Positions 36,513 through 44,430 of a stretch of DNA of 64,000 bases are shown in pieces; position 1 is the stretch's first letter, and each line of letters opens with the position of its first letter. The position numbers and the translations under genes were made by a program. Where the stretch lies: contig JADJSG010000006.1 of assembly GCA_016711825.1 (NCBI GenBank), positions 62,001 to 126,000 on the forward strand. Reading direction: 5' to 3'. Below the pieces are notes generated by a model. It did not search any database, was not told the origin of the DNA, and saw nothing but the letters and a program-made list of their open reading frames with translations. The stretch is from Bacteroidota bacterium. Lineage in GTDB: Bacteria > Bacteroidota > Bacteroidia > Chitinophagales > Chitinophagaceae.

Positions 36513-37959
36513 GTATCTTTTTTAATTCATGAATGCATTTCATCATTTATTGATTGCACATTTAATAAATATCCTATCAATTCAATCTTTACAAAGCAAA
36601 TCACGATTGCATGTTTATTACAACATACAACCGTGATTACATTGTCACCCTTCCTGCCATTTAAAAAACAATTTTTGGTTTGTTATTGCTTCAATACTTT
36701 ATAAACTTCTTTATTTCCGTCACTAATAACATGTACATAATAAAACCCATTTGAATACTGTGCTAATGAAAAGGTTAATTGCTTGTACTCATTTTCATTC
36801 AACTCCGCATCTGTTGACATAACCAATTTCCCTACTGCATCATAAATATTGACTACATAATAGGAGGCTTCTACCGATTTGATATTTACATGCAACATAT
36901 CGGATGTAGGATTTGGAAATACCGTTAATGCCTCTTCTTCACAACGAATCAATACGCTTTTGGTAGTGGTATAGTCAAATGTATTGTCTATATCCACTAC
37001 CTTAAGCTTGTAGGTATATTCGCCTTCTGTTAATTGTTCATCTATGTAACTATAATTCTTTTCACCTTGACCATTTGAGGCTTGAACGGTGCCGATTTTT
37101 ACAAATGAGGAGGCATTATGACTACGCAACACTTCGTAATGTGAAAAGTTAAGTTCTTGCGTTACTGACCATTGCAAATCAACATTACATATATTCCCTA
37201 TAGCATTAAACACAAGATTATACACAGGTAATGGTACAGCCCAGTCAATAGTATATGTTGCAGGACTCGCATCTTGCATACCAGCCGAATCGATAAATGC
37301 ATATTCAAATTGTATCGCATTACTTCCAAGGGTTATGTCCGTATAAGATATCAGTAATGGATCGAAACCTTGTATGATTTGACCAATTGTTACCAATGAA
37401 CCATTGTAATACATCGTTGCATTCGCTGGCAATGCTGTAATGACTAACGTATTTATATTCCCCAACACTCCATCTTCAAAATCTAAACCAGCAACCGGCT
37501 GGGTAATGGTTCCAGCAGCTATTGTATTGATTGAAGGTGATGGAATCGTTTGCATTACATTATTACTATTCGGTAATTCTTCTATTCCAAAATTAACATC
37601 GATTATTGAGGTACTATCTAACACAATATTTGTGATGATACTATTGACAAACCCATCATTACCAGGGCCTGTACCTACATTATCTCCTGTACTAACCCAA
37701 TTGGGAGCTAGTACCACGCTTGGAGCTGTAGCGCCGATAGTAGCTGTTGAGGTCGTAATGAGTACATTGTAATTGCCTGATGCCAGACCTTCAAAGATAT
37801 AAGTGCCATCGATAGCAACTGGTACTACAGCTAATACATTGCCGGTAGCAGCGTCTACCAATACCGCATTTAAACCGCCTACGTTTGTACCTATACCATT
37901 CACAGTACTATCAGTAAGTCCATTGCCATCATTAAACACAGTGCCGGCAATACTTAAGT
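36513..37959. repeat. 1.45-kb direct repeat, copy 1 (adhesin 3' end)
   Basis: This segment is almost identical to 42975-44420 in the same orientation. It covers the SdrD-like domain, the intermediate domains, the fibronectin-like module and T9SS tail of the adhesin, and about 170 bases after the stop. This copy is intact; the other lacks two bases (GT on the coding strand). Confidence 0.92.
36599..36638 (-). terminator. 17-bp hairpin terminator after adhesin 1
   Basis: On the minus strand AATCACG-G-TTG-T-ATGTT pairs with AACAT-G-CAA-T-CGTGATT around a six-base GTAATA loop, including two G-U pairs. It lies 45-84 bases after the stop codon. The U-tract is weak, so it may also stabilise the 3' end. 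Confidence 0.6.
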
Positions 37960-40585
37960 TACAATCTTTCAATACTATTGTAATTATTGAGGAGTCTGAT
38001 CCAATACATTGTCCATTAACTTTATATTTAAATTGATAAGTGCCATTGGGAGCTAAGTTTGAATTCCAAATATTATTTGACAATAAACCACTCGCAGTAA
38101 TTTCTGACCAAGTGCCATACACATCAAAGATGCCAGTTAAATAATTATTCAGATTGACATTTACAATACTATTACATACACTCACCGTGTCATCATTCCC
38201 AGCACTTGGATTTGATGGATTCGTCGAAATGGTAAAAGTTAAGGTATCGTCGATACACGAACCTGCCACTGACGAAGTCAAATGAACAGAATAAGTACCA
38301 GCATCTGTTGCAGGATTAAAATTATTAAAATTTAAACTATCTGTTGTACTTAAAATAATTGCAGGGTTTGCATTATTAAACCATTCAAAATTAAGATATG
38401 AAACACCATTTACAATGAGTCTTCCATTTTCGCCAGCACATAAATTAATAGGAGTAATAGCTGGAAGGCCCAATGTTACTATGTCTAAAACGGTATTTAA
38501 TGTATTACCACATGAATCATATACTTGAACAGTGTAAGTACCACCTGCTAAACCAGTAAATAAATTATTAGGTCCATTATCGACAAAAATAGGATTTATA
38601 ATTCTGTAACCTAATGGCGGTACACCTCCAGTTGCTGTGATTCCTAAATTATAAGTACCATTTGAACAACCAAAAACATATGCATCTTTCAGTTTCATTT
38701 CTAGTGTGTAGGTAAACTCCTTAAGTACTTCCTGGCAAGGAAAATTTGATGATTGATATACTTTTATCACCCTGAATGTTCCGAAATTATTTGAAATCGT
38801 TGGGGATGTTAATGTAGGATTTTGTTGACTTGAAAGAAATAAACCTGAATTGATTAAATCACCTGTACCGCTATAAAGCACACCAGTTATTGGATGACCC
38901 CATTTGTTAGAATCAGGATAAAATTTTTGAATATAATACTTTTGATATCCAGCAGTACCACTTGAGCCAGAAATCGATAAGTTAACTGAAAAAGCACTAC
39001 ATAAATAGTTTTCTGAAATATTTACAATCCCATTGGTATAGCCAGTGGCTACAACTGTTTGTGTACGAACAATTCCACAACTATCAACGGTTTGTATAAC
39101 ATAGGTACCTGCAGGATAGCTATCAAATCTTAATGTATTCTGATTACTTACACCACCTACTAAAACACCAGAATTTTGAATATGCGAAGATGCATCATAT
39201 GGTAAAGGATGAGGAAATACATTGCCAGGGAAATCTACTGGAGGAGTATAGCTAATAACTGTTGCAGAATCCAGATATACTGCTGCTCCATACAAATAGA
39301 AACTAGCATTTCCAACTCCACATCCACTTACAGTATAAAAATTTTGGTTAACAACAGTGGTTGTAAGTGTAATGCTAGTCGTATCTATATTACCACATGA
39401 ATCGACAGCTTGTATAGTATAGATACCATCAGGCAATGGATTTGAGGGGCTGCCAAATGACCCTGTTGCATAGGAATCAGCTGAAGTATCAGATATTGGG
39501 CCTGTATAACCAACTGGAGCTCCTATGATTGTAAATACAACAGGACTCAACATAGCAGTGGCATCCATATTGATGTATCGTTGACTACATGTAGAAATGG
39601 CTGATGCCAAATTTACATTTGGTGGAGTATTGACTGCAGTATTGAGAACAGAATACACATTTCCACATGCATCTGTAAATACCATATCATAGCTGTAGGC
39701 TGTAGGGAAGTATGGGATATTAATTATTCTCTGCGAAGTAAATGGAGCAGGTAATGGTGGATCTCCTGCTGCACCTAATGTAGTATTAATAACGACTGGA
39801 GGTCCCACTGGAGGATAGGCTGTAATTTGCAATTGAACTGGCCAAAATATTGCCGACCCAGGCGTAACAGAACCAAAGCTATAACTTGTTCGTATCAAAT
39901 CGCATGAAGTGAGGTCGCTAACTCCTCCATTTTGCGTAATCTGAAAATTAGGTGTATACTGCGTTAAAGAATAGGTGACTACTTTTGTTTCGCCACAAGA
40001 GTCGGTTACCAACACATTATAATTTCCACCACTTAATCCTGAGAAAACATTAGAAGCTTGTGGAGGGAAACTGATTGGACCATTCAGTGCATAAGTGACT
40101 GGTAGTCTACCTGAAATCAAATTTACGGTTAATGTTCCATCATTAGAGCATACAGGATTGATTGTAGTTGCAGAATAATCCAGTAAAATTATTTCGTCAG
40201 CAATTGTTGTATCTGCTTGAACAGTTGTTGTAACAGCGCCTATTGTTTCGGTCGCAACCATTCTATAGGTACCCGCTGATAAACCTGTCAAGGAATTTGT
40301 AGGCGGTGAAGTTGTTGCAATAGGAGTAATATAGTTGGGATCTTTATAAATCGTATATACCACCGTAGAACCTGGGGTAATATTGGTCGTTGTCCAATTC
40401 AAAACCCCGTTATTTGTACAAGTTTCATTGACTGGTTGCAACGAAACAGAAAATTGAGCAAACATTGAATTTGATAATAATATCATCAACAAAAACATGA
40501 ATCCTTTAAATGGATTCAAATAAAGTTTGTTTATGTAATTCAAATTTGAAAAGGTAGTCAGTAATTTAATTTTATGCATAATCAT
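36683..40585 (-). CDS. Adhesin-like secreted protein with SprB-like repeats and T9SS sorting domain
   Basis: From the ATG ending at 40585 the protein has 1300 residues; the earlier ATG at 40672 lies inside the promoter. A signal segment (FMFLLMILLSNSMFAQ) is followed by about ten SprB-like modules of the type GLSGGNYNVLVTDSCG (about 45-850), with cysteines spaced for disulfides. An SdrD-like module starts at LSIAGTVFNDGNGLTDS, then linker domains, a fibronectin-III-like module (SHYEVLRSHNASSF) and the T9SS type A tail (VFPNPTSDMLHV to YKVLKQ). It should be secreted through T9SS and attached to the surface, perhaps in gliding or adhesion. The last 425 residues are nearly identical to those of the giant neighbour. 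Confidence 0.85.
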   Translation of the reverse strand: MIMHKIKLLTTFSNLNYINKLYLNPFKGFMFLLMILLSNSMFAQFSVSLQPVNETCTNNGVLNWTTTNITPGSTVVYTIYKDPNYITPIATTSPPTNSLTGLSAGTYRMVATETIGAVTTTVQADTTIADEIILLDYSATTINPVCSNDGTLTVNLISGRLPVTYALNGPISFPPQASNVFSGLSGGNYNVLVTDSCGETKVVTYSLTQYTPNFQITQNGGVSDLTSCDLIRTSYSFGSVTPGSAIFWPVQLQITAYPPVGPPVVINTTLGAAGDPPLPAPFTSQRIINIPYFPTAYSYDMVFTDACGNVYSVLNTAVNTPPNVNLASAISTCSQRYINMDATAMLSPVVFTIIGAPVGYTGPISDTSADSYATGSFGSPSNPLPDGIYTIQAVDSCGNIDTTSITLTTTVVNQNFYTVSGCGVGNASFYLYGAAVYLDSATVISYTPPVDFPGNVFPHPLPYDASSHIQNSGVLVGGVSNQNTLRFDSYPAGTYVIQTVDSCGIVRTQTVVATGYTNGIVNISENYLCSAFSVNLSISGSSGTAGYQKYYIQKFYPDSNKWGHPITGVLYSGTGDLINSGLFLSSQQNPTLTSPTISNNFGTFRVIKVYQSSNFPCQEVLKEFTYTLEMKLKDAYVFGCSNGTYNLGITATGGVPPLGYRIINPIFVDNGPNNLFTGLAGGTYTVQVYDSCGNTLNTVLDIVTLGLPAITPINLCAGENGRLIVNGVSYLNFEWFNNANPAIILSTTDSLNFNNFNPATDAGTYSVHLTSSVAGSCIDDTLTFTISTNPSNPSAGNDDTVSVCNSIVNVNLNNYLTGIFDVYGTWSEITASGLLSNNIWNSNLAPNGTYQFKYKVNGQCIGSDSSIITIVLKDCNLSIAGTVFNDGNGLTDSTVNGIGTNVGGLNAVLVDAATGNVLAVVPVAIDGTYIFEGLASGNYNVLITTSTATIGATAPSVVLAPNWVSTGDNVGTGPGNDGFVNSIITNIVLDSTSIIDVNFGIEELPNSNNVMQTIPSPSINTIAAGTITQPVAGLDFEDGVLGNINTLVITALPANATMYYNGSLVTIGQIIQGFDPLLISYTDITLGSNAIQFEYAFIDSAGMQDASPATYTIDWAVPLPVYNLVFNAIGNICNVDLQWSVTQELNFSHYEVLRSHNASSFVKIGTVQASNGQGEKNYSYIDEQLTEGEYTYKLKVVDIDNTFDYTTTKSVLIRCEEEALTVFPNPTSDMLHVNIKSVEASYYVVNIYDAVGKLVMSTDAELNENEYKQLTFSLAQYSNGFYYVHVISDGNKEVYKVLKQ

Positions 40586-40598
40586 TTGATTTAAAATA

Positions 40599-40626
40599 TT
40601 TGTTTGAACATGTTTGTTTGAACATG
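40599..40626. repeat. 14-bp perfect tandem repeat in the adhesin 1 leader
   Basis: TTTGTTTGAACATG occurs twice in direct succession (40599-40612, 40613-40626), just upstream of the adhesin start codon. It may be a protein or RNA site or a chance duplication. Confidence 0.6.
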
Positions 40627-40669
40627 TTTTTAAGTTTTTTTTTAAATAAAAAACTTTAAATTTTGTTTG

Positions 40670-40735
40670 CAAATGTCACAACAAATTAAAAATATGCTCC
40701 CCCTCAATTACACTAATTAATACCCCTATTTTTTG
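40670..40735 (-). promoter_or_regulatory. Shared adhesin-locus promoter element, copy B
   Basis: On the minus strand CAAAAAATAGGGG is followed, 23 bases from G-run to G-run, by AATTGAGGGGG, and then exactly 23 bases to CATTTG. The upstream CCCCC arm found in the other copies is missing (CTGC instead). It precedes adhesin 1 with a leader of about 80 bases. Confidence 0.55.
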
Positions 40736-41032
40736 CAGGTAGTTAAGTTGTAAATCAACATTTTAACAATCTACCAACTATCAATTTTAATAATGTTGAT
40801 AGAAATCTATGTTAAAAACATTTTTAATATATTTATAAATATCAAATATGTTCATTTTGTAATCAATGGAAATTATTCAACAAATCTTTTGCAATCAACA
40901 GTGTACTCTTTACTAACAGCATTGGTCAGGTGTTGCTTACTTTGGGTGGATAAAGATGTAAAAGCCATATGCCTTACTGTTAAAATTATTCTGTTTGTGA
41001 CTTTATTAAATTTAAAAAAATCCTCTATGCGA

Positions 41033-41515
41033 TTATTCAGTTTTAATGAGCTTTGATAAATAGTATATATGTCCTTTACTATTAGTTATTGCCAGAATAT
41101 ACATGCCAGCAGGTAAGTGTTTAACATATACCCTGTATTTATTCACTCCTGTCAAAGAGATATAATCTGTTATGAAAACTAATTTACCAGTGATATCTTT
41201 TATGATTATTTTACAATGCAAGTCATCATTATATTGTAAATTGTATGAAATATCAAATGAAGACTGAAATGGGTTAGGAGAAATTAATAATTGGCCAGTT
41301 TCCATTTTCTTTAATATGCCTGTTTGATAACAAATTACCTTGTTAGGGATATATGTAGTATTAACTCTTTTAGAGCCTTTACACCCACCATCCCAAGTAT
41401 AGACAGGTGGCTGTGAAAATGCATTTCCTGAAATAAAAACCCATAGAAATAATAATACAATAGTAAAAACAAGCGTAATAATTTTTAATAGCAAATGGAG
41501 TTTTATATGCTTCAT
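41033..41515 (-). CDS. Small secreted protein with T9SS type A sorting domain
   Basis: The 160-residue protein has a signal/anchor segment (ITLVFTIVLLFLWVFISG, about 13-30), a short region with YTWDGGCKGSKR, and a complete T9SS tail (about 75-160): LLISPNPFQSSFDISYNL, IIIKDITGKLVFI, LPAGMYILAITN. Almost the whole mature protein is the sorting tail, so the passenger is only about 45 residues. It lies 25 bases after the 143-residue paralogue gene and may be cotranscribed with it. The tail is not a copy of the adhesin tail. Confidence 0.75.
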   Translation of the reverse strand: MKHIKLHLLLKIITLVFTIVLLFLWVFISGNAFSQPPVYTWDGGCKGSKRVNTTYIPNKVICYQTGILKKMETGQLLISPNPFQSSFDISYNLQYNDDLHCKIIIKDITGKLVFITDYISLTGVNKYRVYVKHLPAGMYILAITNSKGHIYYLSKLIKTE

Positions 41516-41540
41516 AATGAATAATACTATTTAATTAATT

Positions 41541-41972
41541 CTACTTTTCTTCTTTGCGTTTTTTGATAATTTCTTTTGAATGATTTAAATATAGTTGATA
41601 ATACTCGAGGGTGTCTATTCGGTATCCTGAGTTATAAAGTGAGTCAATGAAATGAAAGTCATACACTCTATTATACTTCAGCAACATATACGACCGCATA
41701 TCCTCTTTTCCAGATGCGATAGACAGTCGTATACTATCTTGCTTTGTAGTTCCTAAATCATGATAAATTGGAAAGGGGTTATATGAATTTGATGTGTCAA
41801 TTTTCAACACCTTTACTTTATTCTTATTGTGCTTTTTTTTACCACATTTTGAATATGAATTATTATTGAAACATATAAGAAAAATGAGCATTAAACAAGC
41901 TCCAAATATTGATGAATTTTTGAGTAAGTAAATCATTGATATTGTATTTAATAAAATGCACAGAAGGCACAT
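41541..41972 (-). CDS. Small secreted protein, member 1 of a local paralogue family
   Basis: The protein has up to 143 residues; the ATG ending at 41936 gives 131 residues and a cleaner signal peptide ending near NNNSYSK. The shared family features are a basic stretch (CGKKKHNKNKVKV), SNSYNPFPIYHDLG, a KQDSIRL segment and FIDSLYNSGYRIDTLEYY near the end. The same order is found in the protein at 42495-42890 and in the pseudogene between them. No outside family is recognised. It lies among T9SS adhesin genes, but has no sorting tail. Confidence 0.6.
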   Translation of the reverse strand: MCLLCILLNTISMIYLLKNSSIFGACLMLIFLICFNNNSYSKCGKKKHNKNKVKVLKIDTSNSYNPFPIYHDLGTTKQDSIRLSIASGKEDMRSYMLLKYNRVYDFHFIDSLYNSGYRIDTLEYYQLYLNHSKEIIKKRKEEK

Positions 41973-42012
41973 CTTATTTGTAATTAAATAATCTCATTTA
42001 TTGCTTTTCTAA

Positions 42013-42453
42013 TTATGTATTTTTTAAACTTGAATCGATTTCGTTTCGGTACTGACTTCTTTTAAGTATATTAAAATAGTATTCATATGCTTCTTCATTT
42101 AGCATTTCAAGCTCTAAAAAATATTCTCAATATTTGGTATAAAGCTCCTGAATAAATTTAACCTCAATACGTATTGCATGATTCTACAAATTGACTAATG
42201 GGGAATCTGATATTATTTCATTTCTATATAAAAATTAGTAATTCCTGATTTTCTCATATTCCTGAAATTGTTGTTGAATCAAAGAATCTTCCTTTGTAAA
42301 AGATCAAGGATTGCGACCTCCATTGATATATGAAGTACCTTTTTTAGGTAAATTTATTTTTTTCATTTTCAAACTATAAACATTACAACTATTTGCAATA
42401 AAAAATATTACAAAACAGAATATATTTATTCAAGTATTTTGTAAACATTTCAT
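42013..42453 (-). pseudogene. Degraded third member of the local paralogue family
   Basis: One continuous minus-strand frame of 147 codons runs from ATG (ending at 42453) to TAA (42013-42015), interrupted by five in-frame stops: TGA, TGA, TAA, TAG, TGA. The conceptual protein has a signal peptide (IFCFVIFFIANSC), a basic KMKKINLPKK, then KEDSLIQQQFQEYEK and FIQELYTKY, which align with KEDS and FIDSLY of the paralogues on both sides. No frameshift is needed. I read it as a dead gene copy. Confidence 0.6.
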
Positions 42454-42494
42454 CACAGATGGTTTTTCTAATGTAGTTATTTGAATTCATCATA

Positions 42495-42890
42495 TTACTT
42501 TTTTAAATCCCGTTTTTCTCTTACTTCTTTTTCTACAATTTTTTTTAATTTCAAATATTCTTCCAAATCTATTTTGTAACAAGTTTCAAAAAGAGAATCA
42601 ATAAATTCTTGAGTTGGGTTATTTCTGGTTTTTAAATATAAATAATAGCTCAAATCCTGTTTATACGCAATTGCTTTCATTTTCATACTATCCTCTTTGC
42701 TTATACCCAAATCATGATATATAGGAAATGGGCTAAATGAATTTGATGAGTCACTATTCGAAAAAATTATTTTATTCTTTTTTTGATTTTTTTTACAATT
42801 TTTCGAATATGAATTAAAATGTATACAAACAAATATTATTAAAAATATATGGATAATAATCCTTGAATTTTTTTTGAGTTTGTAATACAT
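42495..42890 (-). CDS. Small secreted protein, member 2 of a local paralogue family
   Basis: The 131-residue protein has a signal segment (IIIHIFLIIFVCIHFNSYSK), a Lys-rich stretch, SNSFSPFPIYHDLGISKEDS and FIDSLFETCYKIDLEEYLKL. It is clearly homologous to the protein at 41541-41972. It is very AT-rich and ends in a charged helix. Function is unknown. It lies just upstream (in genomic plus order, left) of the duplicated 3' end of the giant adhesin. Confidence 0.6.
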   Translation of the reverse strand: MYYKLKKNSRIIIHIFLIIFVCIHFNSYSKNCKKNQKKNKIIFSNSDSSNSFSPFPIYHDLGISKEDSMKMKAIAYKQDLSYYLYLKTRNNPTQEFIDSLFETCYKIDLEEYLKLKKIVEKEVREKRDLKK

Positions 42891-43060
42891 TTCTATTCAT
42901 TTACTAATTTAAAATATTGATATTCAAATTATAATTACAACTGTCCAAGTGTTTTTCTTTGAGAAATAAAGAACGTATCTTTTTTAATTCATGAATGCAT
43001 TTCATCATTTATTGATTGCACATTCAATAAATATCCTATTAATCCATTCTTTACAAAGCA

Positions 43061-43100
43061 AATCACGATTGCATGTTTATTACAACATACAACCGTGATT
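43061..43100 (-). terminator. 17-bp hairpin terminator after the giant adhesin
   Basis: This hairpin is identical to the one at 36599-36638 and was duplicated with the direct repeat. Confidence 0.6.
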
Positions 43101-43683
43101 ACATTGTCACCCTTCCTGCCATTTAAAAAAACAACATCCGTTTTGTTATTGCTTCAATACTTTATAAACTTCTTTATTTCCGTCACTAATAACATGTACA
43201 TAATAAAACCCATTTGAATACTGTGCTAATGAAAAGGTTAATTGCTTGTACTCATTTTCATTCAACTCCGCATCTGTTGACATAACCAATTTCCCTACTG
43301 CATCATAAATGTTCACTACATAATAGGAGGCTTCTACCGATTTGATATTTACATGCAACATATCGGATGTAGGATTTGGAAATACCGTTAATGCCTCTTC
43401 TTCACAACGAATCAATACGCTTTTGGTAGTGGTATAGTCAAATGTATTGTCTATATCCACTACCTTAAGCTTGTAGGTATATTCGCCTTCTGTTAATTGT
43501 TCATCTATGTAACTATAATTCTTTTCACCTTGACCATTTGAGGCTTGAACGGTGCCGATTTTTACAAATGAGGAGGCATTATGACTACGCAACACTTCGT
43601 AATGTGAAAAGTTAAGTTCTTGCGTTACTGACCATTGCAAATCAACATTACATATATTCCCTATAGCATTAAACACAAGATTA

Positions 43684-43688
43684 TACAG
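43684..43688 (-). other. Site of the 2-base deletion in the giant adhesin
   Basis: Plus-strand ATACAGG here corresponds to ATACACAGG in copy 1 (near 37220). The loss turns CCT-GTG-TAT into CCT-GTA-TAA, stopping translation right after the PLPV motif, before the fibronectin-like module and the sorting tail. Confidence 0.9.
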
Positions 43689-44430
43689 GTAATGGTACAG
43701 CCCAGTCAATAGTATATGTTGCAGGACTCGCATCTTGCATACCAGCCGAATCGATAAATGCATATTCAAATTGTATCGCATTACTTCCAAGGGTTATGTC
43801 CGTATAAGATATCAGTAATGGATCGAAACCTTGTATGATTTGACCAATTGTTACCAATGAACCATTGTAATACATCGTTGCATTCGCTGGCAATGCTGTA
43901 ATGACTAACGTATTTATATTCCCCAACACTCCATCTTCAAAATCTAAACCAGCAACCGGCTGGGTAATGGTTCCAGCAGCTATTGTATTGATTGAAGGTG
44001 ATGGAATCGTTTGCATTACATTATTACTATTCGGTAATTCTTCTATTCCAAAATTAACATCGATTATTGAGGTACTATCTAACACAATATTTGTGATGAT
44101 ACTATTGACAAACCCATCATTACCAGGGTCTGTACCTACATTATCTCCTGTACTAACCCAATTGGGAGCTAGTACCACGCTTGGAGCTGTAGCGCCGATA
44201 GTAGCTGTTGAGGTCGTAATGAGTACATTGTAATTGCCTGATGCCAGACCTTCAAAGATATAAGTGCCATCGATAGCAACTGGTACTACAGCTAATACAT
44301 TGCCGGTAGCAGCGTCTACCAATACCGCATTTAAACCACCTACGTTTGTACCTATACCATTCACAGTACTATCAGTAAGACCATTGCCATCATTAAATAC
44401 AGTGCCGGCAATACTCAAGTAAACATCAGG

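Larger units (their letters stand above)
35856..36682. other. Long intergenic region with a shared promoter element and the 3' part of a direct repeat
   Basis: No convincing gene lies in these 827 bases; a 109-codon open frame at 36375-36704 runs antisense into the adhesin 3' end and looks spurious. From left to right there is AT-rich sequence, the composite regulatory element at 36188-36257, more AT-rich sequence, and from 36513 the 3' non-coding part of the 1.45-kb direct repeat, including the terminator hairpin at 36599-36638. Confidence 0.6.
40586..41032. other. Upstream region of adhesin 1
   Basis: This stretch holds the leader with a 14-bp tandem repeat, the shared promoter element (copy B), and about 300 AT-rich bases up to the small T9SS gene. 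An 87-codon open frame at 40793-41056 on the plus strand has no supporting feature. Confidence 0.5.
42975..44420. repeat. 1.45-kb direct repeat, copy 2 (giant adhesin 3' end)
   Basis: This segment matches 36513-37959 with only a handful of substitutions that I can see, plus a 2-base deletion at about 43686 and one extra base near the stop codon. The copies start at the same non-coding base after the genes and end inside the SdrD-like module start, where the upstream protein parts become unrelated. Confidence 0.92.

Noticed and set aside
36375..36704. 109-codon plus-strand frame next to the adhesin 3' end
   Set aside because: It overlaps the stop and terminator hairpin of adhesin 1 on the other strand, and the duplicated copy near 43000 does not keep an equivalent frame with a start.
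40793..41056. 87-codon plus-strand frame
   Set aside because: It overlaps the end of the small T9SS gene, has no promoter box, and has the composition of AT-rich non-coding DNA.
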